Positions 47,646 to 60,135 of a DNA stretch of 64,000 nucleotides are shown piece after piece. This stretch comes from Sialis fuliginosa (Eukaryota; Arthropoda; Insecta; Megaloptera; Sialidae), in NCBI GenBank assembly GCA_961205875.1, contig OY540818.1, positions 15,226,761-15,290,760 of the forward strand. The letters are read 5' to 3'. A program made the translations under genes and the position numbers. The notes below the pieces were generated by a model. It made no database searches and was not told where the DNA came from. It was given only the letters and a program-made list of their open reading frames with translations. Every line of letters begins with the position of its first letter. Within the stretch, counting starts at the first letter, position 1.

Positions 47646-47797
47646 CCGCCGAGTAATACGTTGACGTTGCCGTGAATTGAAGCTGCGCCCCCGCCTCTAG
47701 ACAAGCTCATAGTGGAATTCAAATTGTAGGAGGTCCCATTGAGGCCACCGTTTTGTTGTCCTACCGCGGCCAACACGGCGAGCCGCTTCATGGACAT
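47646..47797 (-). CDS. First coding exon: N-terminal ectodomain and start of membrane segment
   Basis: This part encodes 50 codons plus two bases, starting MSMKRLAVLAAVG and ending NVNVLLGG. I chose the ATG at 47797-47795 because it is the first in-frame ATG after two upstream in-frame stops in the same exon; a second ATG lies two codons later. Two sequons (NGT, NST) and a Gly/Ser-rich stretch precede the start of the membrane helix. The exon ends at a donor GTAAAT (47645 downward) and contributes GG of a split glycine codon that the next exon completes with A. There is no convincing cleavable signal peptide, only a weak K-R-L-A-V-L-A-A-V stretch, so N-out topology would come from the membrane anchor itself. 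The sequence is much richer in G+C than its surroundings. An alternative start further upstream would need a non-ATG codon or a different acceptor. Confidence 0.8.
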
Positions 47798-47900
47798 AGC
47801 GGCACGGACTAGTCCCGCCGCCAGGCCCGCGCCTCTCACGTCATGTGGCTGACGTCTGACTGTACACTCTGTTGTTGTAACGCATCACAGTCACGATGAT
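47798..47900 (-). other. 5'-UTR portion of the first coding exon
   Basis: A pyrimidine/T-rich tract ending TTATTATTGCAG (intron side 47901 upward) is a good minus-strand splice acceptor, so the exon starts at 47900. In the coding frame the first 16 bases hold two stop codons, and no in-frame ATG occurs before 47797, so this stretch is untranslated. An acceptor here means that at least one more exon lies upstream (higher coordinates), holding the transcription start. A second, weaker acceptor ending ACAACAACAG lies about 30 bases inside the exon. Confidence 0.65.
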
Positions 47901-48617
47901 CTGCAATAATAATTAGCACTTATTTAATACTTATCGGAAATCCATGGTCTTACTTCTACAGTAAACGATTTACAATAAGTGATTAATCGAGTATCTTTGG
48001 TACGATCGTTTGCAATTATAATTTGAGTCATCGTGAAGATATTATTTATAAAATAAAATTAAATCCAAGACTGGTCTTACTTTTATAGTAAATGATTTAT
48101 AGTAAGTGATTATTTATTCGATTAGTTGAGACTTATCTCAGGTTTCGGTACGATCGTCTGCAATAACGAATGATCGTGAAGATATTATTTATTTATAAAA
48201 CATAAAATTGAACTGAAGTCAGTGGTTAAAGGTTATAGCCGGGTAAGCATGCAAAACACGCCTTTGCATAGATTTGGTTTGATATCTCATTTGAAACTGC
48301 TTGTATTTTTTTTATATATTACTTTTGAACAACTTTCCGGATACCGAATAACAAAATACTATAGAATATAATTAATAGAAACAAACTTTTATAACGTATC
48401 CGGCAGACTATTTGCGAGAATGTAAAAATGAACAATATGAATCCCGGTTATGTTTAGAACTGACATGCATGTTCCATTAAAACTCGCTGCTAAAATCCAC
48501 AATCATCAAACCTTTACTAACTTTACACATATGAATATGTACATTAAATTATTATTATTATTATTATGGCTTATAACTGTACAGATAAAATAAAAGGATT
48601 GGATAAATACGTTTATT
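47901..48617. other. Upstream of the first coding exon (intron of the minus-strand gene)
   Basis: By the acceptor at 47901 this is intron. Two related stretches, 47950-48030 and 48055-48160, share the words TTTACAATAAGTGATTAATCG / TTATAGTAAGTGATTATT and GGTACGATCG, a short diverged duplication of about 115 bases. Confidence 0.5.
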
Positions 48618-49015
48618 AGGGTTCCAAGCCAACTAGGAACCCTTATGGTTTCGGTTTGGCCTTCCTTTCGTCCGTCTTTTATATCATTGTATTCAGAATA
48701 CTACACTCTATTGATTTATGTGAGATTTTTTTTTTAAGTTGAGGGGTGTCCATTATACCCTCCAAATAAAAATTATAGGGGGTACCACATTTATGCTATT
48801 TTATAGCTCTTATAATTCCAAACAAATTTTGTATTATACACAAGTCACTATTTCAAGCGGTTTACGAGCTATTTACAAATTAAAAATTTTACCCTCATTT
48901 TCAAGGGTCGATTTCACCACCTAAACTTAAAAACGGGCACGTATACCCAAAGAACATTTCTACCAAATTTCATTAAAAACGGAGAGTGGCACCTGGGGTT
49001 GTTTACTTGTTAGCT
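48618..49015 (+). repeat. GGTTCC dispersed repeat, longer copy
   Basis: Begins with the hairpin GGGTTCC (48619-48625) and GGAACCC (48636-48642), followed by TCCGTC words, and runs to about 49015 through an accidental 61-codon frame. This belongs to the same class as 14290-14370 and 38463-38525. Confidence 0.45.
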
Positions 49016-52000
49016 AATTATTTTTCCGTGTGCAGATGTAATATGATATTGTACAAAAAGCTTTTAGTTTTTATCTAAAGAGGCAATTTACCAAAAATAC
49101 TCATAAACGAAAGTATTATTAAACGTTTTTTTTTATAAATAATATACTTTGTAATTATTCATGTATTTATTTTATTTTTCTACTGAAAACATAAAAATGA
49201 CAGAAACTTAATCTTGTATTTAATAAATTTTATAAATTTTATATTATTACAATCTAAAAAACGTTTATTAAAGCTGACCAAAAAAATCTTGTTCAGCATT
49301 ATATATATTTTCAGAATTTAACAAATTTCAATTACCCAATAAATACATTTATCTATTTTGAGATTTACAAGCAGTAATACTAAAACCGTTTCACCGTTAC
49401 GGATTGTACGGTATGTATTTGATATCTTTATTACTTACTTAAGAGAAATGAAAACGATTTTGTCTAAATCCATTATGCATATTATTGTAAAAATGTACGC
49501 ACAAGTTGAATGGAGGCATTATGATGATTTATTGGTATTAATAAATGTAATCTTTAAAAACATTTTATTCTTTCTTTTTAGATACATACGTGTATATAAT
49601 TCATATCATTAAAATCCCGACACATGAAATTCCTTTAGTTTTATTGTCAATTGTTAAGTTAATCTGTCAGACGATATTATAATTCGCTACACTATATTTC
49701 AAAGATGACAAATATAAATACAAATACACGTTATAGGTATTAGGACAATGTTGTGTATTGTATTTACATATACTTATATTTTTATAAATTAACGATAGTT
49801 CTGAATAAATAACCATTTCGTTTATAGGCGATTCCATTTCTTATCATTTAAATATTTAATGAAATAATGTGAAGTATAAAATATTAAAGTAAAATGAAGA
49901 TAGCTACAAATTGACCTTTTAGTTTTATGCTTAATGGTTTTTACTAATTGATCATATTCTAAATTTAACATAATTTGACAAATGAGTGGCATTTTACTGC
50001 ACAGTATTCAAGAGCTAAATTAAACTACAATCGATTTTTAGAAATAATAGGTACTATCTACATTGAAATAGTATAGGTACTAAAGTGGTTTCATAAAAAT
50101 GCAAAAAGTAATCAACAACAAAATGATTTTTTTTCAATTGGAAATTGAATTTTTTTAAATATATAGAAAGGGAAACCGTAATAAAATACATAATGATACA
50201 CAACTGTAAATATTATTACTCGTGTATTTATAGAATGATTTGTAAAGCAGAAATTACATTAAATGAAACGAATATAATACATTCATTATAATCACAACGT
50301 AGTTATTATTATACTTGATTCAAAACCTGATGGAAATAATTTTTCGTATGAAAATGTCGATACAGTAAAAGTCAACGCACTCTTGACGCTATATGTTTTT
50401 TATTTTATTTTATAAAAATAATTTATTGCGATACAAGAAAGCTATAATCAATTTCAGGATTGTCACGAATTTATATGTGTTTTATACATTAATCCCTTTC
50501 TATTTATAGTGTTTTATTCGCGAGTTTGAATAATTTACGGATACAATTTTGTATCGGGAGAGAAAATGCAAATAATAACAGATATATTTCTACTTCTTTC
50601 TTTTGTTATATTATATCTGTATTTTTTACCGCCTGTGCTGGTGGGAATTTATAATATAGAGATGAATTTTTTTTGTTACATCAGGTATTATAAATATAGC
50701 TTTCAGGAAAGGTATACAGAATAAATAAAACGTAAGAAAAAATTGATTGAAAAACTTTACCTACAACAATACTATCTTAAATTTTTAAGTGACGTCATAT
50801 TTAAGATAATATGATATCACGACTTATTTTTTAAGTAGCATCCTGTATTTTAATTATGCTATTAGACAGTACATTTTCTTATTATTAATAAATCACATTT
50901 CACACTTGTTTAAAAATTATATAGTATTATAACTAGCCAGGATTATTATTATTATTAAAAAAAATTCAGAAATAATTCATTTCTTTAAAAGCTGGGGAAT
51001 TTTTTATATTTCTATACATATTATATATAGAGATATACCTAATTCAGAAGTCAGTTGTGTTGTATATATGTATGTCTCTACAATTCGCTAGTCCCGCACA
51101 TTTCTGTATCCAGATTATTGATTTACTTAAGAGATTCATTATTTATGATATTGTTCGAATTCTCATGACATGTGATATACGAGTATGTATGTAATATAAA
51201 AGACATATACAATATACAAAAGTTTTTACAATTTGTTTCTTCTTTTCTTCTGAATGAAAATGTAATTTAATATATGATTGTATTGAAGATGACATACATT
51301 TAATGAAAAGAATAAAGGCTATGCTTGGTATATATTTGATTATGATTATTTTTTGTTGTGATGCATTTTGAAACATGTTTCTATAAAGACAGTGGCATTT
51401 TATTGTTAGCATTTCGAACCTTTCGTGAATTGGAAGTAAAACATGAAATAAAAAGGTAGTGTTATTTTCTTAAAGAAGTATATTTCAGATTTCTGAAAAC
51501 AGGCATATTTATATTTTAGTTTAAAATCTGTTGATCGAGTTCACTTGAAGATACAAAATTTATTTTCTTTAATTTTTTCCTTGTGTGTTTTTTATTAACA
51601 AAAAAAATTAACCTCAGATTCTGCACATAAAACAAATATATATATATATATATATATTTATTAATTTCTTGCAGAACCCTGGGGTTAAAGTTTGGAATGA
51701 ACATAAACAATGATTAAATGAAAGATGGTAGAATTTGTCCTTAATAAAAACGATTGGTTCTGTAACCATTAAGCAAATTGTACTACGTCATGGTTAAGTG
51801 GTTAGTTAACAGTTAATTAGGTTAATTGGGAATTATAACTCTGATAGGATTCTACGTTTACTTCGTTTGATTGCGAATGTAGTTTGTGCAAAAAACATAT
51901 GTGAACGAATGAGTAATGAAGATAGTTGGGTTAAAAACCACAGAGAATTGGGGTGGATGTTTATTTTTAGTCTGTTGAAATATGAGCTTTTTGAAATAAT

Positions 52001-54821
52001 CTAGTGTGAGATATTTGTTTTAGTGTTTTGCTGAGTTATTTTGCAGCTTTATTGTTTATAGGTACCTAGTGCAAAAGCTGTGTATATTATTTATAACTAA
52101 AGATTAAGTGCACCTATTAGCAGAGAAGTGTAATAAAGTGTTGTCAGGTGCATACAAACATGAATGTAATGTATATTAAAAAAGATTTTGATATTTGAAT
52201 CTCTGTTACATCTAAACTGTCCATTATTAAATATATTTTTATTATATAAAAACGTTGGTGCGTATTTAAGTGTTCTCATCAGGCCTAAACCACTGGATAT
52301 ATCGAAGCCATATTCACACCATATGTTCGTTCGGTACTCCGATAAGTTATGGACCCGGTAGATTTATGGTCTGATTTCTAAACAAATTATTTTGATTATA
52401 AATCAGTCAGCTAAAACAACAATTACAACCCTCCATGCTCCATACGTGACAGAGGGTGAAATATTAACTCCCGTCCGCTAGTTTTTGTATACACTTTGAA
52501 AGTAAAACGTCTGTCAGTAGATGTTTTTAAGCATATTTCATCTAAATTAAACCTTTATATTGATATAAAAAAGAATTAACTATTCAAAACACAATTGTAA
52601 ATCTGCTCATCTTTTGTTCTTGTATATTATTTCAGACAATAAGGTTTTTAAGAGTTATGGTTCTTGATGAAAAGCAAAATAACAACTAAATATTACTCGA
52701 GAGTATATTTCAATTTCTTTGTGGAAGTAAAATAACTCTTCACGGAATTATTGTTTTTAGCAAACGCCGAGATGTGATATTTTATGTAAAATTAGTTTAA
52801 TGGTCCAGCGTGTTTTGTTTTTCAGAGCTCACAGTTATAATTTATTATTATTAATGATGTAAAAGATATACGTAAACATTTAAATCAAATTGTACTAGCG
52901 ATGTTAAACAACTAGTTACTAAAACTGTAGAACAGTGGCTATTAATATTTTCAGAGCATGGAACACTTTCAATTATAAAAAATAATTGCAGAAAATAACA
53001 TTAGTTTTAAAAATATTAGTTTACAACGGAAATAAGTAAATATTGTGTACCGAAAAACCTATTGAACTTGATTATTGAAATACAACTTAATGTTAATGGT
53101 GTTACTTTTGTAATTATTTATAAATAGAGTGAAATATAGTAATTTTTGCAAAATTTTAAATTTTTAATAATGTAGGATTATTTCGTTGTATAACATCCGG
53201 TAAAAACCGGATACAAAAGAATAATAGTAGTCAATCAGATAAACTTTACATCTAGACATGAACTATTATTAATGTTATTTATTTTGCTATCTTAACAGCA
53301 AATTTATAAAAAAAGACATGTATAAAATTTTTATAATCGCGGATTTCCCTCTCTGATTTTTCCAAAACACGTGCATTAAAGGAGTAAGATAATTGCCCGA
53401 CAAAATTTTTGGAAATTTTAGGATATCTACCACCTTAAACCTGTCAAAATAACAACTTCTGAAAATTTATTGATAATTAGCTGATTTTTTCAGGATTGTT
53501 TAATGAAAATGTCTAAAACCCAATAATTAATTGAATAAGGAATATGAAATTAAAATTAATACCATATTATACATTTGAAAACTTATATTACATTGAACTA
53601 AAACTTTAATAGTGATCTTAAATGAAAGAAATATCTATGTAAATGTAATGTATATATTATGTAGTATTATAATTTATTTATAAACTGTAAAACAATGATG
53701 ATAATATATTATTTTCTGGTTACATATATATATAACAATTATATTTTTAACCATTCTTACATTTTTATTTTGTTGATTGAAGCACAGTAATTGAATCAAT
53801 TAAAAAATATATAATAAATTAAGAAATATAATAAGAATCAAGAATTATTTAAAAAAAACATGTTTATTTTACTTCACAACATTGTTAAATATTAATAAAA
53901 AAATCAAACTATATTTTATTTTTAAAAACAATCATTTTTCACTATATCCAACACACAATATTTGAATTGGTTCAAAACTCGCATACCGTAACTACTTTTA
54001 AACTAGTTTCATAAGAACATAGATTTACTTATTCCTTTTAATGAATATTAATATTTTTATTATCGGTTAAATTTAAACGAGTTCATTATTAGTAAATGTT
54101 AACCCGGTATAAAGACATGCCACCTGATATGAACCCACCGTAAATGTTGTGACCGGTACAACTACGCTGTTATATTCACTCACTATGAAGATTTACTAGT
54201 GACGTGCGATTGATGTCAGGACCGTAATAAATATATTCTCCATGAATTTGTTATAACATAAAATTTAAGCTATCAGTCATGGCATTTTTTAGTGATGATG
54301 CGTAATAATAAACAAAACTCATTGTTTTGGCGATTTTGGAGTTAGGAACTGTATGTGTGTTACTAACTCTTGCTAAACTCCAACTTAATATCGTTTAGAC
54401 TTTTTTTTTAATGATTTGGTTTATTTAAAATTTCAATTTAAATAAGTCACAATTTATGTATAATTTATTGATGTATAATATATAAATGTATAACATATAC
54501 AAGGTATGTTTAATGTATATTTGTGAATGTTGTTAGTATGGAAACTTAACAAGCACTAATTTTACATTTCTTAAAAAATAAAATCCTTAAAATTCTAAAT
54601 AATAAAGATAAAGGGCGGAGTTTAAATTTGGATAATCATGTTACGTCGTTTAAACAACGCCGTCACACTCATTGTGTCATTTTTATTTTGTAAACAAAAA
54701 ATTAATGTGACCGCCACATGACTTTTTAAACTAGCGAACTCGCCCCATTCAGCAGTGAGAGTTTTAGGGAGAAAAACAACCCCCTATCTCGCATAGGAGC
54801 CGAGATATTTATGATTTTTTC
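49016..54821. other. AT-rich sequence, no gene recognised
   Basis: A (TA)n microsatellite lies at about 51636-51657. Frames at 49358-49612, 51143-51412 and 51516-51710 are AT-driven with no domain. Part of this may be the 5' intron of the minus-strand gene. Confidence 0.5.
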
Positions 54822-54980
54822 ATACTTGATTTACTATTATCGTCACTGCTTATTCTTTATGTAACCTAACGAAACTAAATATATACTTAAACCTAACCAG
54901 AGAACAATATCTATGAATTAAAAAAAATCACATTAATCAGATAAGTGGTTCATGAACGGACAGACATACAGACAGACGTT
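54822..54980 (+). repeat. Dispersed repeat family D, copy 2
   Basis: TTGATTTACTATTATCGTCA, TGTAACCTAACGAAAC, CCAGAGAACAATAT, CAGATAAGTGGTTC and CAGACAGACGTTA match 21082-21250 in the same order and orientation. The words AGGGAGAAAAACAACCCC and ATCTCGCATAGG just before may belong to it as well. Confidence 0.75.
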
Positions 54981-55429
54981 ACGTTTTATAATATTAGATA
55001 AAAAAATTATAAGAGTAAACATTCATTTATGGTTAGTTATTTTTTGTACCTATACAAAAATATAAATAGCAAAATTTTATGTTTTAAGTGTAGAGCCTTC
55101 TTAGCCCGACAGATCGACAGACACATAGCCATCGAAAAAATAGCCGTTCTCAAATCTATAATTTTGTTGAAATCTTGTGTTAGAATTTATTTACATAAGA
55201 CTTACTATAATTTATTCTATAATACATTTAATGTAAGTACAAAAAAATAAGACGGCAGAAAACCTTTAAATTATTGTTTCTAAAAATACGTTTTGTAAAA
55301 GTTTGGTACAATTTAATACGAACATTTTTGGGACAATAGTATTATTTGGAATCCTTAGGGGAGATGTAAGGTAGGTATGTATATATGTTTGGTAGGACTT
55401 GGGTGTTTGTTCAAGTGTGGGTGTGAGGG

Positions 55430-55525
55430 TTGGGGGTCCCAGTCACGTGACCGCCACGCCAAGGCCGGTCACGCGATAGTGACGTCATAGAGGCGCTATT
55501 CGATCGTAGTCAGCTGCATTATCGA
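55430..55525. promoter_or_regulatory. GTCACGTGAC + TGACGTCA patch, candidate promoter
   Basis: About 95 bases of strikingly high G+C in AT-rich DNA contain the palindrome GTCACGTGAC (55442-55451), identical to the core of the CLEAR element recognised by MITF/TFEB-type bHLH-zip factors. They also contain a perfect TGACGTCA (55480-55487) and CAGCTG near 55512. There is no open frame. It lies about 7.6 kb upstream of the first coding exon of the minus-strand gene and could be its promoter, but no start site or donor can be fixed. Confidence 0.45.
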
Positions 55526-56499
55526 CTGTTTATTTAAAATAAAAATGGGCTTGGCTGTTTAACGATTTTATGCCAAGTTATATGAGACCGTTTAATTGTA
55601 ACTTGTATTTTATCGATAGTAAAATTTTTATGTAACGTTTTTTGTACAATTAATTATTTTTTATTAATAAAGCAAATAAAAAAACTGTTGATATATTAGA
55701 TTAACTGCATCAATATATATTTTTTAAATTGTATAAATTACTGGATTGATACATTTCTTCATATAAAACATTCATGAAAGTTCGAAGTTTTTTGGTGATA
55801 AACTTTAATGAATCAAAATATATTTGGAAATATTTTAATTAAAATAATAACCTGTAGTTTTTTCATCCTTTCTACTTAACAAAAATGAAAACGTGTATTA
55901 ATTTAAATGAAATCTAATTACATACAAAACAAAGTGTGGAAACATAAATCAAAATTAATGAAATTATACTTGGCCGTATAAATTAAAATTTTAAAATCTA
56001 AAAATATTATATGTGTAAACACTAAACATCACATAAAATTATTAAGAATATGTTGGTATATTTATAGAGTTCTTAATTTGATTGACGGTTTAAACACCAG
56101 AAACCAATTTAGCAGCACTTTTTTTTGATTGATGTGTTTGAATATTTAATTAACATACGTCAGTTCTAAGTTACTTTTTTACATATCAATAAATTAAATG
56201 CATATTTAGCATTCATTGTAATATTAGTTAGTATAAATATAAATATTTGACTCTAAATTCTTATTAATTTAACGGGCGAGTTTCTTTCTTTCTTTAAATC
56301 GATTTTAATTTACGTTTCGGTTCTGTAAAATATAAAAAACAGAATTATATCAATATGAAAATAACTATATTTGAAATAAGAATTCATAATAAAACCTTGG
56401 AAATCATAGAAAAATTCAATATTTTGTATTTTTTTAATTCTTATAGCACATGTTATTTATGGAACATACAATATATTATTAAACTGGAAAAACACATTT
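55526..56499. other. AT-rich sequence, nothing recognised
   Basis: No frame, repeat or motif cluster seen. Confidence 0.5.
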
Positions 56500-56720
56500 A
56501 AGTTGCAATCTCCTGTGCGTACTAATTTCGAGATGAAATCCAATCACCGTGATCAGGAACTAATCCCAGAGCAAACATAACATACTGGCTGCTCTCCCCC
56601 TCCCCTTTCTACTACCCCCCGCCAAGATACTATTACAAGCTCACCAATTATTCCCGTGATTGCTAACACTTTTCATTACCGTCTTATCAGCTGCGAAAAT
56701 AATCAAAAGTGTGTTTTTTT
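56500..56720. promoter_or_regulatory. GC-shifted patch with a possible 46-base minus-strand exon
   Basis: Balanced composition, C-rich runs (CTCCCCCTCCCC, near 56595), a GATA site (TTATCAG) and CAGCTG. On the minus strand, an acceptor TTGATTATTTTCGCAG and a donor TTG|GTGAGC bound 56645-56690, which could be a non-coding 5' exon of the membrane-protein gene. The evidence is two splice-like signals only, and the patch may equally be an enhancer. Confidence 0.25.
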
Positions 56721-59700
56721 TTCAGTAAGCTTACATAAAGTCATCTATCTCGTCTAGGCCATACCAAAACACTTCTTTTTCAAAACCATATAAACTTTTC
56801 ACATATGTTGTAGAAGACATTTATCTTATTCACGGTTAAACTGCTGAACCGATCTTGAGGAAATTTAAATTTGTTCGTTTAATTTTTTGGATAAGTGTAT
56901 ATTATGTACATAGATATAAAATTTCTTTACCTAGTCGCTTTGCCATCTGATCATATTATAAAAAAATACATATATGCATATAAATTACGCTGATGTATTC
57001 ATGATCGTTTCATTCCGGCCCTTGTGCATTTTGAAAGAAAACAAAATTGGCAAGATTTACATATGCAATGTATTCAAGAGGAATGACGAATACAATTCCA
57101 CTCTCTATTTCGTAGTCCTTGCTTTTAATGTTCAGATCCCTAATTCTCGCAAATAAGATGTGGAAACTTTATGAGATTCCTTTGTTTGGTTATGTTTCGT
57201 ATTAAACATCCCCCTTGCTATTGACCTAATAACCTAACAAAATCCTGATCTATTTTTTTTGCTCGTAATTTTATGTTACTTTTTCAAGTCTATTATTTTA
57301 AATGAATCTGTATTCAGATTATTAGTATTGTTTTTATTTTTAACCCTAATAACATCGTTTAATAGGATCTGTTCTGTATGTAATTTATTTTCTTTTTTGT
57401 TTTTTGTATAGATACACACATTTTTAACCCTTAGCTGGTATCGTGAATTTGCGGTCCCCTATGAAAATTAGCTTTTGGGAATTTAGTTTCAATAATGAGA
57501 CTGGATAACACTATAAATGGTAAATAATACACTCATTTTAAGTAATCAACTAGCTTTTATTACCTTATTTTACTAAATTATTTTCTACGAGAAATCCTAA
57601 TAAATATTTTTAGGTACCTACAAAAACAGGTCAAACAATTATTTTGAAATTTGGATTTTTGGGATTGTAACGTATTCTTAATTTACTGGTAAACGTTTTA
57701 AATTAATGGTAACATTTTCATTTAAACACCCAAACACCTTATTGAGAAAATTTTCATATCATATTATTACCATGCTAGTTCAAAAGATTTTGCATCGAAG
57801 ATATGTATATTAAAGGATTTAATAAAAATTCTCTTTAAATGTAAATATTATTGTGCATTCTATGATAACTTTATTTCAGTTTGTGATAAAACCAAAGCTT
57901 TTTCATATACCTATGTAGGTATGTATACAGAAACAACGTATGGAGTTTTAATTTAATAAAAATTGTATAGGGGAGAGTGCGGAAATAATGAGCATCTATC
58001 CGAATTTTATTCTTGCAATGAACCTTATGTACAAGATACATAAATGTAATATAAGAATGAACTTTATGTACCAAATTTGAAAACAATGGAGTTATATTGT
58101 TATATTGTAAAGAATAAAAATTTCTAACTGCTGTAATTTTTTCTTCAATAAATTCTTGATGTTTAGACAAATTAAGATATTATCATTTTATTATAATTTA
58201 ACGTAGAAAATAATGAATTAAAAAATTCTAGGCTCAGCTTCACATTTTCGCACCAAGGAAAATCACAGCGTGTGTTTTTCGTTTTCAATCTATCATGATT
58301 TAAAATATAGAAATTGTGCAAATGTCTTTGCGTACCATTGTTACAAATAATAACCACTAAGGAGATGTACTAGTTAAAATTCCTTGTTTGCACCATTCCC
58401 CTACACATATCTTTTTTGGTTTGTATGTTTATTCGCACGATAATTTCACGCTTAATACATTGTATGAAAATTTTAATAAATTGGAGTGATTAGGTAGTTT
58501 TAATATAATCTAGAAAGGCTAGTTTGACATATTATGCAGTACAAAATTATAAAGTTTCTTTAATACAAATGAACGTGCAATAAATATTAGTTCCAGCCAG
58601 CACCGGTTGGTGTCGCCACGAGTCTGTTGCATGTGACATTTAGGAAAATTAAATTTAAACGAAATATAATTTCTCTCGCCATGGTATATTTCATTTTTAA
58701 TTAGTGAACCCCTAAAGGTCAAGTTATTTTCAAAGAATCCAACCGTATATTACGATGTTATTTAATATACGAATATTTAATTAATTAATTATTTAAGTCG
58801 AAAAATTCAAAATTGTACAATGTTTAAAAAAGCAATGTTAAAACATTATCTTAAGTTTTAAGACTTTGACGTGATATCATCAAAACGTTTTTTAATTAAA
58901 TGTGATAAATAAATAATTAATTTCACTGAATTTTATTAAATTTAATTTTTATAAAGTCTAAATTTGGCATCTAATTAAAATAAAATTGAGAAAAAAATCA
59001 ACGCAATAAATAACTACGAAAAAACTTTTGGGTAAAAAAATTCTTTTTACCTAACTTGGCAAAGAACAAAAATCAATTAAACTTCACGGAAAGGTATTTA
59101 ATCAATCAACTAAAAGGTGAATAAAATTTCCTGATTGAATACTAAACGTCAATGGGGTGAGGTACCCGAATTTAAATTAACTTTCCTGATGCTTTGCAGG
59201 GTTGTCTAAAATTAGCTAGTAGTTTTTGTCATTATAAAAAACGCATTTTCAGTATCGTTTCAAAATTAATTTCCGTTGACAATTAAAAAAAGATGGCCGC
59301 CGACAAATTTTGGTAACACTTTCCTATACGGACTAGCATTGGTTGTTATGTATCCATAATCTTTCCTAATCTAAGATATAGTCCATTGATCAAGAAATGT
59401 AGAAAATATTAATGTCTATTTATTCATCCACAATTGTTCATAATCATGCATCTGACTCATATTTAAAACACTAGCATCGTCTTGGTTATACATTTTAAGA
59501 AATTAACTCGTCCTTAAGTATAGTAGGAAGCAGTCTACAAGAAAATTAATATTTGATTTTTCCACGGATTTTACTAACACCGATGTTACATGTCTAATAT
59601 TATGATTTCCAGTTGGAAGCGACTTCTATAAATTTAGTTTCGCGATTCAGGTCTCTTCAAGTAATTATAGCGTAAGCATCTCTAAGCTCTTTAAGAGTTT

Positions 59701-60135
59701 CCATTAAAACTATTCCAATATACAACTACAATCCTAATTTATTCTACTTTGGAGTATATTTAAATTTCCTTTCTTATATCGAGGATTCTATTGTATAAAA
59801 TAGAAACGTATTTATTTTATTTTTAAGTATAAATAAACAAGGCAAAATTATAATGAGATCGGGTATGAACTTTTTTTCATCATACTGTATACAGTATACA
59901 TTATTTTACAAACAAATATTTACAAATAAATATGAATCATTAATCTATATTTTAAAATGGCATAGAACAATGTTGAAAAGGAACCGCATTAACCAATATG
60001 TTGTATGCCTGGCTATACTACATATATTGCGAGATATGTATATCAAAATCATGTATGGAACATATTTAAAGTTCAATTAGTTCCACATATCGTTTCAAGG
60101 CAGCATATTTAATAGATAACAAGATAACTCACTTA
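56721..60135. other. AT-rich intergenic sequence
   Basis: Frames at 56974-57156, 57871-58170 (99 codons) and 58519-58722 show no domain, signal or codon bias beyond AT content. Nothing else is recognised. Confidence 0.5.

Larger units (their letters stand above)
36666..47797 (-). other. Gene span: single-pass membrane protein with PPxY and LPxY motifs (three coding exons)
   Basis: Joining exons 47797-47646, 41390-41231 and 37007-36666 gives a continuous 217-residue frame. Residues 1-44 form a short N-terminal region with sequons N20-G-T and N27-S-T. Residues about 45-68 are one hydrophobic segment ending CYCC, followed by H-R-S-M-R-K, which by the positive-inside rule puts the C-terminus in the cytoplasm. 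The tail carries PPPPY (PPxY ends at Tyr135, which also reads YESV, a YxxPhi form) and LPTYEAAL at residues 202-209, near the C-terminus. PPxY and LPxY motifs are known ligands for the WW domains of Nedd4-family E3 ligases, so a role in sorting or ubiquitin-dependent turnover of membrane cargo is inferred. The plan (short ectodomain, one span, PPxY plus LPxY) is that of Drosophila Commissureless, which routes Robo to endosomes, but I cannot confirm homology. Introns are 6255 and 4223 bp. The exons are GC-rich against AT-rich introns, which supports real coding sequence. Confidence 0.85.

Noticed and set aside
47642-47839. Upstream start at a GTG (47839) giving a longer N-terminus
   Set aside because: Eukaryotic start at GTG is unlikely; the first in-frame ATG is at 47797 and fits better.
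57871-58170. 99-codon minus-strand open frame, the longest in the window
   Set aside because: Composition is AT-driven (many I, F, Y, K, H), with no domain, no splice context and no GC rise; a chance frame.
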